The notes under the pieces are model-generated. The model saw only the letters and a program-made list of their open reading frames with translations, did not search any database and was not told where the DNA came from. The translations under genes and the position numbers were made by a program. From Microcaldota archaeon (GTDB lineage: Archaea > Micrarchaeota > Micrarchaeia > Micrarchaeales > Micrarchaeaceae): a DNA stretch of 45,909 nt. The stretch lies in NCBI GenBank assembly GCA_021827665.1, contig JAKAUR010000025.1:1-45909 (forward strand), in the 5' to 3' direction. This document shows positions 6,609 to 14,642 of the stretch, in pieces (position 1 is the first letter of the stretch; every line of letters starts with the position of its first letter).

Positions 6609-8114
6609 CTAGCGCTTTTTCTTGCCTTTATCTTTCATCTCAGGTATGGTATGCTTGTTCCAGAAAATCTTGTAGAGCTTGAGCTTGTCGGGTATGCTCC
6701 TAAGCCCAGGTATGAACGGGAAGAACACCAGAATCGCAAACGCGAAAAGCGCAATCAGTCCGTTTTCCAGGTCGCCCCACCAGGGTATGCCTGCGGTGAG
6801 TATCTCCATGTAGTTGTAAGGCGCGGTCCAATAGCTGCCTATCTGCCACCACTCGCTTCCGGCCTTGAGCATGCCCCACTGCGCGGTCCTTAGCCCGTAT
6901 TTTGTGCCGTACGAATACAGGGCCTTTGAATCCGCAAGGAACCTTATCTCATAAGTCTCGTTGAGCGGATTTTGGAGGCTGCCCGATAGCGCATCCTGGT
7001 AAAGGCCTGTCTGCGCCATGTACGTAAGCTGGGAGAAAAGGACGATTGCAGGATTGGAAGAGTTGAGCCCTTTAGAGATGGAGCCGTTCGATTCGAAGTA
7101 GGAGTAGGCTGAAGCCAGGCTCGAATTAAGCTCCGACGGAGATTCGTCGAGCAGCATGCTTTCGTAGTTCTTTGAGCCAGTAACCTCGATGTACTGTCCG
7201 TAAGGCTCGGTAACGTACGCGTTCCTAGTGCTGAAAGTGTAAGGGTCTATCGTATCAAGATAGGTTGCGGTCCCGGAGCTATAGTTGAATTCGCTTATCA
7301 GCGTCATGGCCATTACGTTTGGCGTGGTGTTTGCCACCTGTTGTATCGTGAGCGGGGCAATATACGGCGAGCGCAGGAATACCGCAAAGAGAAGAACTAT
7401 TATTAAAACATAAACCATGCGCTTATACATCGTCCTGTGGTTTGCCGGGACCATGCCGTATGGTATCTCCTTGCGGTAGGGCTTGCTCAACCCCTTCTGC
7501 TTGACCAGCATGTAATGCGCGAACATCAGTATGGCGAGCAGTATCGGGACTATGGCAATATGCCAGCTTAGCACAGCGGCCATGTTGAGCGGGTTTATCC
7601 AGTAGCCAAGGCCCATCCCATTCCACAGGTCCGCTCCTGCATTGGCGTTCCACTGTGCGACGAAGCCGCCCTGGACCCCTATGCCGAAAGCGTATTCGAG
7701 GAATACGAGGAAGAGCATCAGGCTCCCGAGCATCCACACCAGCTTCTTCCTTTTGAAGGAGGACGTTGCGAACTGTACGAAAAGATGCACAAATATAAGA
7801 GTCACGAATGCCTCCGCGGCCCAGAGATGTATGCTCCTGAAGAATGTGCCGACAGTGGTAAGGTTCCACCAGTACGGCCCGAATATTACCATCACCATGC
7901 CGGTGATTGCGAGCACGCCGAAAAGCTCGAGCAGGTATATCCCTATGGTGAAAAAGAAGTTGTTGCCGTAAGAGGGGACGTCCTTTATGTAGAAGAACTC
8001 CACGAGGGACTTGACGCTGTCGAGCATCCCGCGAAGGCCTTTGCCCTCGCTATCATCGTCCTCACTCGGATGTTCCTGGTTTGTAATATCAACGCTGCCG
8101 GGCAATGGGTGCAC
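6609..8114 (-). CDS. Cytochrome b (b6-type, di-heme) membrane subunit
   Basis: 501 residues. After a polar N-terminus come four helices of a cytochrome b core. Heme-ligand histidines are H96 and H110 in the second helix (SIHLWAAEAF, FVHLFVQF) and H185 and H200 in the fourth (LSWHIAIV, MFAHYML). The 15-residue step between the last two matches cytochrome b6 rather than mitochondrial cytochrome b. A fifth helix near residue 235 is followed by a roughly 190-residue outer loop rich in Asn, Ser and Tyr, then a final helix and a basic tail. It would pass electrons between quinol and an outer acceptor, but no Rieske protein or cytochrome c lies nearby. A GTG start is favoured by a TATA-like run about 30 bases upstream. 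Confidence 0.85.
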   Translation of the reverse strand: MHPLPGSVDITNQEHPSEDDDSEGKGLRGMLDSVKSLVEFFYIKDVPSYGNNFFFTIGIYLLELFGVLAITGMVMVIFGPYWWNLTTVGTFFRSIHLWAAEAFVTLIFVHLFVQFATSSFKRKKLVWMLGSLMLFLVFLEYAFGIGVQGGFVAQWNANAGADLWNGMGLGYWINPLNMAAVLSWHIAIVPILLAILMFAHYMLVKQKGLSKPYRKEIPYGMVPANHRTMYKRMVYVLIIVLLFAVFLRSPYIAPLTIQQVANTTPNVMAMTLISEFNYSSGTATYLDTIDPYTFSTRNAYVTEPYGQYIEVTGSKNYESMLLDESPSELNSSLASAYSYFESNGSISKGLNSSNPAIVLFSQLTYMAQTGLYQDALSGSLQNPLNETYEIRFLADSKALYSYGTKYGLRTAQWGMLKAGSEWWQIGSYWTAPYNYMEILTAGIPWWGDLENGLIALFAFAILVFFPFIPGLRSIPDKLKLYKIFWNKHTIPEMKDKGKKKR

Positions 8115-8355
8115 CTATACGGCAAATAAGCTCAGCAAAAATTAAAAAAGGGTAGCTTACATCAATGAAAGCACGTATAAAGCACGATATGAATATCGAC
8201 GCGTCAGATTTTCAATGCCTAAATGCGCTCCCGCATTCGGCACGCAACCCCAACTCTAAATCCATGCAGCCGTCCAGCATGCCCTTGGTATTGTCACAGC
8301 ATATATCCTTAAATATGTGCGATTGGATTTTGTATCAGGCTAATGAGGTAATGCA
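8115..8355. promoter_or_regulatory. Divergent promoter region between cytochrome b and the DUF981 gene
   Basis: This 241-bp spacer holds promoters for both directions. On the minus strand an A/T run at about 8140-8150 serves cytochrome b. On the plus strand CTTAAATATG (about 8309-8318) followed by GAGGT six bases before the ATG at 8356 serves the DUF981 gene. An 82-codon open frame from 8165 runs into the next gene out of frame and is not convincing as a protein. Confidence 0.5.
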
Positions 8356-8970
8356 ATGGTTTTCATTGATGACTTGGCATTGGAGCTTTTCATGCTTGCG
8401 CTCGCAGGCATAGTCTCATTGTACACTACGGCTTCTGCATACATGTATTACAAAACCAACGGAGTAAAAGGCATAAAGGATGCGATGAGGCCCGGAGCTG
8501 TTCCGCTTGGGCTTCTGGGCATACTTATGCTTATACTTGGGCTATTTGGGGAGATGACATGGCCGCTCCCAGGCAGCTACAACACGCTTTTCTACGATCC
8601 GTTCCTGCTGATAGGCATAGCGATAACCGGGATATCGATAGCTTTGTGGTTCAGGCAGAACATGCAGTACGTAGGCATATTCGCCCTTTTCTCAGGCCTT
8701 CTCGCAATATACTACGGCTTCAGCGCATACTTCATAAAGATGACATCCAGCCCTCTGGCAACGCTCGGGCTTTACATAGGATTCGGATTGGCCGGGGTTT
8801 TTACGTATCCTGCAACGCTGATATACGACAGGCTGCCGGCAAAGAGCAAGGCTTCGAACACATATACGGCGCTGCTGGTCATATTCTGGATATTCCTCCT
8901 GCTCGCATCGCTTCTTGCGGTGGTAGTAGGAGTGGCTGCAGTACCACAGCACCTGCTGTCGCCTCCGTGA
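8356..8970 (+). CDS. DUF981 family integral membrane protein
   Basis: 204 residues with about six membrane helices. The stretch EMTWPLPGSYNTLFYDP between helices two and three is what I associate with DUF981 archaeal membrane proteins. Function is unknown. It is divergent from cytochrome b, sharing a 241-bp regulatory spacer, so some link with membrane electron transport is conceivable but not shown. The start is set by GAGGT six bases before the ATG. The C-terminus ends in a short Pro-rich tail after the last helix. Confidence 0.75.
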   Translation: MVFIDDLALELFMLALAGIVSLYTTASAYMYYKTNGVKGIKDAMRPGAVPLGLLGILMLILGLFGEMTWPLPGSYNTLFYDPFLLIGIAITGISIALWFRQNMQYVGIFALFSGLLAIYYGFSAYFIKMTSSPLATLGLYIGFGLAGVFTYPATLIYDRLPAKSKASNTYTALLVIFWIFLLLASLLAVVVGVAAVPQHLLSPP

Positions 8971-9005
8971 GTGTGCCTGTACGCGCATAGCGCCTGCAAA
9001 GGCGC

Positions 9006-10295
9006 ATGCCATGCAGCGCATCGAAAAGCAGCAAGATCAGAACGCAAAAACGCTATGGCGGAACCTTGCCCATTACGGCGAACTTGGTGCTCGTCAGCAA
9101 CTCCCTTCCAATACAGATAAACGGCGCAAACGCAATTCCAGGAACTACTTACAACACGATTGTACTCGGTGTCGGAAGTGCAGAGCCCAACACCATAACC
9201 TTTAATTCGCTCCAATTGAACACTACCAGCACTTCAGGGGGCGATGTTGTATTTGCAGTGAATGCAGTAGATGACGCCAGTTCTCCATTCTCCTTCAATT
9301 CCGTACCAAGCGCGATAATAATAAATGCAGTTCACCATTCAGGCGGCGGACCTGCAACATACTCATTTACGCTTTCCGACAACATAAACTCGACGCTTGC
9401 GTCTGCGCAGCCCGTTTATACCGTATATGAGAGCAACGGAAGCGTGTCTTACTACCAGAATCAACTGCCGATTACCGTCTCCCTGCTTACGCCTTACATC
9501 AATGTGAGCTGGGCATGCAGCGTTTCCATTGGCTCTAACGCATATGCCTACCAGAACGACGTGTACGGACTGGGCTCTGGAATCCCGTGCGGCAAACTTT
9601 ATTCAACCTATATACATAACATAAAGAGCATATATTCCATATCCGCTCCAACGATAACTAACGTGACAAGCACCTCTACAACAACCATACCCCCGACAAC
9701 CACCATAACGCCTGCAAGCAGGTTCACCACCCAGAGTGGCAACGTCTCTTCCCCATCGCCGCTTTCGATAAACTTTACTAACATGCACGTTTTTGTAGTG
9801 CTCACTACGCCATCATCAACACAAGTGCAGGCATCCGTCAACATGACCAACGAGACGTCATACTCGCTGCCTTACCTTGCAAACTACACGCTCATAAGTG
9901 CGCTCAACATCAGCGTTTCCACAGGCGGCAACGTCTCTACCGAAGTGACATCACCATACCTGTGCGGAATCAACTCATCTCTTATCAAGCCATTCGAGAT
10001 TGTCAACGGCACGTGGATTGCTATAATGCCTTTCTCGGTAAACGCCACATCGTGCACGGTCTCTTTCGTAGTGCCAAAAGACCCGATACTGGGCATTTTC
10101 CAGAAGACCGTTCCAGCAACAACTACTGCAACAACAACGATCAAGACAACTACGACAATCCCTTCTGCGCCTGTAGCGCCATCCCATGGGTCGCAAACAA
10201 TACTGCCGCTAACCGCAATACTAATCGTAATAATCATCATTGCGGCAATAGCCGCATACGGCTACAGCAGGAAGGAGCATAAGAAGCATAGGTAA
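9006..10295 (+). CDS. Thr/Ser-rich cell-surface protein, apparently missing its N-terminus
   Basis: About 429 residues that look like an exposed surface protein: many Asn-x-Ser/Thr sites, beta-rich sequence, mucin-like Thr runs around residues 221-237 and 370-385, then one membrane helix (about 398-420) and a basic tail (SRKEHKKHR). This is a C-terminally anchored, probably glycosylated wall protein. The oddity is the front. The open frame begins only 15 bases before the ATG, after a stop at 8988-8990, and there is no signal peptide, so nothing would send the domain outside. I found no signal sequence in the other frames of the 35-bp spacer. It is either a 5'-truncated gene or a remnant. No clear ribosome binding site precedes the ATG. 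Confidence 0.6.
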   Translation: MPCSASKSSKIRTQKRYGGTLPITANLVLVSNSLPIQINGANAIPGTTYNTIVLGVGSAEPNTITFNSLQLNTTSTSGGDVVFAVNAVDDASSPFSFNSVPSAIIINAVHHSGGGPATYSFTLSDNINSTLASAQPVYTVYESNGSVSYYQNQLPITVSLLTPYINVSWACSVSIGSNAYAYQNDVYGLGSGIPCGKLYSTYIHNIKSIYSISAPTITNVTSTSTTTIPPTTTITPASRFTTQSGNVSSPSPLSINFTNMHVFVVLTTPSSTQVQASVNMTNETSYSLPYLANYTLISALNISVSTGGNVSTEVTSPYLCGINSSLIKPFEIVNGTWIAIMPFSVNATSCTVSFVVPKDPILGIFQKTVPATTTATTTIKTTTTIPSAPVAPSHGSQTILPLTAILIVIIIIAAIAAYGYSRKEHKKHR

Positions 10296-10354
10296 CTTTC
10301 ACAGCTGGCAAGCCGAAGACCAAGGGTTTAAGAGCCAATCTAGAAGTTAGCATA

Positions 10355-10407
10355 TTTTGGTAATAGAATACCCAAAAGTATTTATATTTTGGTATTTAAA
10401 TACCAAA
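10355..10407 (+). promoter_or_regulatory. Promoter with a 20-bp perfect palindrome and a second half-matching copy
   Basis: TTTGGTATTTAAATACCAAA at 10388-10407 is a perfect 20-bp palindrome ending one base before the ATG at 10409. Upstream, TTTTGGTA (10355-10362) and TACCCAAAA (10369-10377) repeat the same half-sites with a one-base insertion. An AT-rich TTTATATTTT (10381-10390) lies between them and can act as TATA box, so the start site would fall inside or next to the palindrome. This is the layout of a repressor operator. Confidence 0.6.
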
Positions 10408-10408
10408 T

Positions 10409-11725
10409 ATGCTTAATACAAATTTTGTGAATGAACAGAATCCTTGGTGGATTGACTACCACACGATAGAAAAAGATGAAAAAGTAAAGGCGGCAATGGC
10501 TAATAAGCCGGGCAAGCAGTACGACTTTCCCACAGGTGATAATCTAATAATACTTGGGCCCAGGCAAGTTGGCAAAACTACATATATGAAGCTGGCCGTG
10601 CTCGAACTTCTCGAGAAAAACCGCGTGGATCCAAAAAACGTGCTGTTCTTTTCCTGCGATGCGCTTTCCGATAAACAGGACATCTTGGAGCTTGTGCAAT
10701 ATTTCGACAGCATAAGCGATAAAGCCTCTAGGCGTTACCTTTTTCTCGACGAAATCACGTTTGTGAAGGACTGGAACGTTGCGCTGTTGGCTCTGTTCAA
10801 CTCCGATTACCTGAAAGATAAGACCATCTGGGTAACCGGCTCTTCCTCCATGTCTCTGCAAAAGGAAACGCTGCCAGGCAGGAACATAAAGAAGAGGTAT
10901 TTTTATCCGTTGAGCTTCAGGGAGTACGTTGATTTGTTTTACGGAAAGATTAAAAATGCGAAAACCATAGACCTAAACAATATAGAAGAGGCATATAAAG
11001 CGTCTACAAATCTTATGCCCCATCTCTCAGAAATAAACAGGCTGTTCGAAAGCTACTCTTTTGTAACTGGGGGATTGCTTTCGACATCTTACCTGTTTTT
11101 CAATGCGAAAAAGGACCCTTTCAATGTATACGGAGAAATATACAGGGACGCGCTTTTGAGCGATCTTTTCAAGACAGGGCTTAGCGAAACCACATTTAAA
11201 GAGACTTTGTACGGAATATTCGAAAGCTATGGTTCGTGCTATTCGTCGAACAGCATAGCAAAGCGCACATCTATCGGTTCCCACAAGACCGTCGAAGCGT
11301 ACATCGAAGCGATGGGCAAGCTTTTCATATTGAATACGATTTACAAAATACAAGACAAAAGGGTAATGTACAGAAGCAACAAAAAGAGCTACTTTGTCGA
11401 TCCGTTCATTTACCGGGTAATGCACTTATATTCGGCTGGAGCAAATGCTATATCAGAAAGCGACAAACCTAAGATAGTTGAAGGGGTGGTCGGATCGATG
11501 CTTAGCAGGAAATATCAAGATGGGCTGAACTACCTGCGCACGAAACAGGATAAGGAAGTCGACTTCGTAGTGAACGGAGTGGGTATAGAGGTAAAGTACG
11601 GAAATGGGAAAACTTCGGATCTTAACACGGAAAAAGGATACGTTCTTACCAAGTCCGGAGCCACTGTTTTAGACGGAAAAAGAGCGTCGATGCCGATATC
11701 AATATTTCTCTACCTGTTGTCTTAA
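10409..11725 (+). CDS. AAA-type ATPase with C-terminal DUF4143 nuclease-like domain
   Basis: 438 residues. The N-terminal ATPase has Walker A GPRQVGKTT (50-58), Walker B YLFLDEI (110-116) and a sensor TGSSS (143-147). The remainder is the helical and DUF4143 region. It ends with D385 and E394-V-K396, the spacing of a PD-(D/E)xK-like core (VDFVVNGVGIEVKYG). Such AAA_14/DUF4143 proteins are common in archaea, often in many copies, and are usually found as stand-alone genes. Their role is not settled; links to mobile DNA and toxin-like behaviour have been suggested. The ATG touches the palindromic operator, and transcription is probably leaderless. Base composition is closer to the chromosome than to the AT-rich island that follows. 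Confidence 0.85.
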   Translation: MLNTNFVNEQNPWWIDYHTIEKDEKVKAAMANKPGKQYDFPTGDNLIILGPRQVGKTTYMKLAVLELLEKNRVDPKNVLFFSCDALSDKQDILELVQYFDSISDKASRRYLFLDEITFVKDWNVALLALFNSDYLKDKTIWVTGSSSMSLQKETLPGRNIKKRYFYPLSFREYVDLFYGKIKNAKTIDLNNIEEAYKASTNLMPHLSEINRLFESYSFVTGGLLSTSYLFFNAKKDPFNVYGEIYRDALLSDLFKTGLSETTFKETLYGIFESYGSCYSSNSIAKRTSIGSHKTVEAYIEAMGKLFILNTIYKIQDKRVMYRSNKKSYFVDPFIYRVMHLYSAGANAISESDKPKIVEGVVGSMLSRKYQDGLNYLRTKQDKEVDFVVNGVGIEVKYGNGKTSDLNTEKGYVLTKSGATVLDGKRASMPISIFLYLLS

Positions 11726-12066
11726 ATGGTATATTCACTGTTCCACAGCACCTACTGTTTAATTTATAATTACGCATGCGCGCACATCGTATCTGCAAAC
11801 ACACCTTGCCGTGGTAGTGGACTAAAGGCAACAAAAATCAAGTGCGATCGCCCAACTTCGTGGCTAAAGCGTAATTCACTTAAGACATACAACACTATTC
11901 GTTTAATAAATATACTCAATAATATACATTTTACTTAATTATTTAGCATTTTCATTTATACAACGCTTTGCTCTAAATTTAAACGATTGCCTTTAAGCAA
12001 GTATTTGCTGATTTGGGTAAAGACTGTTTAGTTAAACACGAATAAACAATAGTTTTTAAAGGAAAT
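11726..12066. other. AT-rich intergenic region at the edge of the island
   Basis: This 341-bp stretch has no supported gene; short frames here have no start site and a chance-like composition. Sequence becomes distinctly AT-rich from about 11,880. It contains the 10-bp copy of the tRNA-Gly 3' end (11843-11852), which I take as the possible left boundary of the AT-rich island. Confidence 0.6.
11843..11852 (+). repeat. Possible attachment-site copy of the tRNA-Gly 3' end (left)
   Basis: TGCGATCGCC here is identical to 14444-14453, which is the discriminator base and acceptor end of the tRNA-Gly gene plus two T-stem bases. The two copies are in the same orientation and enclose 2.6 kb of AT-rich sequence. 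Only ten bases match, and flanking bases differ, so this is suggestive rather than proven. Confidence 0.4.
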
Positions 12067-12567
12067 TTACCTCTCTTTATTATTTTTATTAACTGATTCC
12101 CTTCTTTTTTTCAAGTATCTAACAAACGGTGTTAAAAATGCCCGAACGAGCTTTTTTGAGAACTCTGATTTTTCTATTAACTTTGCAATAGGTGGACTGA
12201 TATGATAGTAAAAGTTAACAAAAACATGCCCTAATGGATTTTTTAGCAGGCTTTCGTCTCTCCACTCCCTTAATACATTAATTTCATATGCAAATGGTGT
12301 CCCATATGCAGCTGTTGCAATAAAGCACGCTGTACCACCAGCAATTTTCCATTTATGCCCGCACTCCTTACAATATTCATAAGTAACAGTATAAGGTTTA
12401 TAAATAGCCCTTCCTGATTTTGTTTCACCAGTATACTGTTGTTTTTGCTCCGTTATTATGGTTGTATGATTGCATTTACAAGGACAAGGCTTAGTTGCAA
12501 ACATGTTCCCAAGTCCACCTTTTTTCCTTGCTTCCATGTCTGGAACACGAGGGCATTTATTGCACAA
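12067..12567 (-). CDS. CFI-box-CTERM domain protein with N-terminal zinc-binding cysteines
   Basis: 166 residues. The C-terminal half is a clear CFI-box domain: ACFIATAAYGTPFAYEI, then LREWRDESLLKNPLG and a helical run ending in a Lys/Arg tail. The N-terminal half has Cys pairs: CNKC at the start, CPCKC, and YCKECGHKW, which look like a zinc ribbon. The function of CFI-box domains is unknown; they occur at C-termini of varied proteins. The gene is AT-rich compared with its chromosomal neighbours, in keeping with acquired DNA. It is transcribed on the minus strand behind a perfect 11-bp inverted repeat at 12670-12695. A start at the next Met (M11) would lose the first Cys pair. Confidence 0.75.
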   Translation of the reverse strand: MCNKCPRVPDMEARKKGGLGNMFATKPCPCKCNHTTIITEQKQQYTGETKSGRAIYKPYTVTYEYCKECGHKWKIAGGTACFIATAAYGTPFAYEINVLREWRDESLLKNPLGHVFVNFYYHISPPIAKLIEKSEFSKKLVRAFLTPFVRYLKKRRESVNKNNKER

Positions 12568-12669
12568 TTCATCACTTAAAACTTTTATATGAAACTATTG
12601 GGTGTTAAATCTTTAAACTTTAGCTATAACTATTTAAAATCAATAATAAAATATATACCTTTTCTTATC

Positions 12670-12695
12670 GTAAATAAAATAACTATTTTATTTAC
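12670..12695. repeat. Perfect 11-bp inverted repeat
   Basis: GTAAATAAAAT-AACT-ATTTTATTTAC. The arms match fully with a 4-nt loop. It lies between the end of the nuclease-like pseudogene and the start of the CFI-box gene, both on the minus strand. It could be an operator or TATA-overlapping control site for the CFI-box gene, or a weak AU-rich terminator for the gene upstream. Confidence 0.6.
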
Positions 12696-12710
12696 TAGCC
12701 GAAGGTAAAA

Positions 12711-13174
12711 TTAAAGCTTCTCTATAAAACCTAAGTATTTGTCAGTAGTGGTCGATAGTATTCCAGCATTGGTGTACGGTGCAAGAAGCTTTGCCTTTTG
12801 TGCTTTTACATAATTCAATGTGTTTAAATCTGTCTTTCCACAAAAGACAGTTATTACACCATACTTATAATCACTCAAAAAATTCATTAATTGCCCACCA
12901 AGTCTATCTGCTTCTGCTTTATTGTGTAAGTCTTTCTTTACCTCTATACTTATCCTACTACCAACACCTATATCCGCTAGACGCCTTCCTGACTCCTTTT
13001 GAGGGGATACTTCTTCGCCTTGCTACTTAAAAACTTGAACAAGTCTTCATGATATTTGTTTTCGGAATTATAATTCTGCTCAGGCTGCCACTCATTTATA
13101 AAATTGTATGCTACTTCAAACACCTCATACTTATCTTCATCAAATATGCCCATAGCATCACAAGTAATTACCAT
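12711..13174 (-). pseudogene. Frameshifted PD-(D/E)xK nuclease-like gene
   Basis: An open frame starts at 13174 and stops near 12977 after ...KKYPLKRSQEGV. The coding signal continues at once in another frame: SGRRLADIGVGSRISIEVKK, then a further 65 or so residues to a TAA at 12711-12713. Joined, the product would be about 150 residues with the pattern D-(I)-x8-E-V-K (ADIG...IEVKK), typical of restriction-endonuclease-like nucleases, followed by alternating beta and helix segments (YKYGVITVFCG, LNYVKAQKAKLL). The switch occurs around 12985-13000. It may be a real inactivating frameshift, a sequencing error or, less likely, programmed frameshifting. Composition is AT-rich like the rest of the island. 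Confidence 0.7.
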
Positions 13175-13208
13175 AGATGTCTTTTTATTTTTTCGCTTTG
13201 ATTTATAG

Positions 13209-13300
13209 ATAGGCTAAAGAAAGAGAGTACTCTTTCAGAAAATGGGAGACAATAGCCTATTAATCTAGAAGCGTAACGCAATGGCTAAAAAGCCTGACAA
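13209..13300 (+). other. Cluster of nested hairpins upstream of the island membrane protein
   Basis: ATAGGCTA (13209-13216) pairs with TAGCCTAT (13253-13260). Inside it GAAAGAG (13219-13225) pairs with CTCTTTC (13230-13236) around AGTA. Just downstream are GCGT-A-ACGC (about 13272-13280) and GGCT-AAAA-AGCC (about 13283-13294). A 15-codon open frame begins at the ATG at 13281. This may be a small RNA, a leader, or the remains of a recombination or replication site; I cannot choose. Confidence 0.4.
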
Positions 13301-13345
13301 GGAGGTTTATAGGTTAAGAAGGAAATAAAAGATTTAGGTAATAAA

Positions 13346-14368
13346 ATGAAAAAATATTCGCCAAATGTTAGATCACCTTTAGAAAAGAAAGCAATCTTAA
13401 AAATAACTATAAAATCTGTAGTTTTTGCCATAATTGTATTTATTCTTTCCTTGGGAACTTTGGGCCTCATAAAAGAAAACTTAAATCTTGGTATATCAAG
13501 CTATTTTACAAGCCTTGTTTTCTTGACGAATTTTATTGTATTAATTTTTATCATGGCTTTATATGATATTATAGCTTCTAGACGTCTGTATATGTATGAA
13601 AACCTTATCTCTGTAATGATAATATCTTTAGCGATATCTTATATTAGTTTAAGTTTATTTTTAGTTGCGATAATTGTATTTGTTAGTGTCTTATTTGGTT
13701 CTATTATTGGTGGATTCTTAAGGATGTATGCCATAAAGACACATATAAAAAGAAATGTATCTGCAGCAATCTCTCTGATTGTGTTAATTCTGTTTGCTTA
13801 TGTTATTGCGCTTCATACAAATTATTTTGTTTCACCGACTGTGGTATCAAATATTAATAAACCCTACTTAACACAAATACAATTAAGTGGCATATTTGGA
13901 TATGGATTTTATTCAGAAAACCCTCTTTCTATAAATGCGACTGGCATCGGTGGTTCGTTTTATGTATTTCCTACCCCTATAAAAGAAGACTTGTCATACG
14001 GGGTTTCTCTAGCAGATATAACTGCGAATGGTGGGTTTTTAGTCACCTTTTATAACTTCACTTTTGTAAATAGTTCAAGAACAATGTATGCGAATATAAC
14101 CGCACAGACTTGGGATACGCCTCAAGCGAGTTTGCTTTTTAGCGAATATGCGTTATCCTTGAAGAAGACCCCTAACACTTATATAACTTTGGGATCTGCA
14201 AACGGCACACAATATGTGCTTGAAGAAGGGGTTGTAAACAATACTGCACCGAGCTTTCTTATCGTAGCCCAGCGATCAAACTACATAACTTTTCTTAGTT
14301 GTTATGGTTTATTATGCACAAGTAAAAATGCTTTCGCTTTAATAAATCAAACTTCTAGTGATATATAA
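13346..14368 (+). CDS. Membrane protein of unknown function with a large extracytoplasmic domain
   Basis: 340 residues, with five predicted membrane helices in the first 155 residues (for example around 24-45, 53-75, 88-103, 105-125 and 138-155) and then a roughly 185-residue outer domain with several Asn-x-Ser/Thr sites. I do not recognise the family. The gene is strongly AT-rich (TTA, ATA, AAA codons) unlike chromosomal neighbours, supporting foreign origin for the island. Its stop lies about 75 bp from the tRNA-Gly 3' end. The spacer includes a strong palindromic TATA-like TTTATATAAG near 14400, which has no gene to serve in either direction. No obvious partner for this protein exists in the island. 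Confidence 0.65.
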   Translation: MKKYSPNVRSPLEKKAILKITIKSVVFAIIVFILSLGTLGLIKENLNLGISSYFTSLVFLTNFIVLIFIMALYDIIASRRLYMYENLISVMIISLAISYISLSLFLVAIIVFVSVLFGSIIGGFLRMYAIKTHIKRNVSAAISLIVLILFAYVIALHTNYFVSPTVVSNINKPYLTQIQLSGIFGYGFYSENPLSINATGIGGSFYVFPTPIKEDLSYGVSLADITANGGFLVTFYNFTFVNSSRTMYANITAQTWDTPQASLLFSEYALSLKKTPNTYITLGSANGTQYVLEEGVVNNTAPSFLIVAQRSNYITFLSCYGLLCTSKNAFALINQTSSDI

Positions 14369-14443
14369 TGCATAAAATAGTATGGAAAAATACAAAAGCC
14401 TTTATATAAGGGAACTGCACACGCCTCTCTCGTAAAGCATAAA

Positions 14444-14453
14444 TGCGATCGCC
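14444..14453 (+). repeat. Possible attachment-site copy inside tRNA-Gly (right)
   Basis: TGCGATCGCC covers the discriminator and acceptor end of tRNA-Gly and matches 11843-11852. Integration at a tRNA 3' end normally restores the gene on one side and leaves a partial copy on the other, which is the arrangement here. No integrase gene remains in between. Confidence 0.4.
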
Positions 14454-14516
14454 GGGATTTGAACCCGGGTTTTTGCCTTGGAGGGGCAAAGTCCTACCAG
14501 GCTAGACTACGATCGC
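14444..14516 (-). tRNA. tRNA-Gly (anticodon TCC)
   Basis: The reverse complement gives a 73-nt cloverleaf: acceptor GCGATCG/CGATCGC with an A discriminator, D arm GTC/GAC, anticodon stem TTGCC/GGCAA around CCTCCAA (anticodon TCC), and T arm CCGGG-TTCAAAT-CCCGG. There is no intron and CCA is not encoded. Its 3' end faces the AT-rich island. Confidence 0.97.
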
Positions 14517-14642
14517 CTATCTACAATAAGGATATTCAAGAATAAGTTTTATTGATAAGCTTAAAATGGCTTTCTATAAGGATGCAAAATAAAGAGAAAC
14601 AAAGAAAAAGAAAAAATTAAAGCCGAAATGATGAGGGTGAAT

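Noticed and set aside
8165-8413. 82-codon frame between cytochrome b and DUF981
   Set aside because: Enters the DUF981 gene out of frame and has no ribosome site or recognisable pattern.
11843-11852. GCGATCGC as a HIP1-type genome-wide repeat
   Set aside because: I noticed this octamer only at the tRNA-Gly end and at this site in the window, so abundance does not explain the match.
14396-14412. Strong TATA-like TTTATATAAG between the island membrane gene and tRNA-Gly
   Set aside because: Palindromic, so direction is unclear, and neither side has a gene it could serve; kept only as a note.
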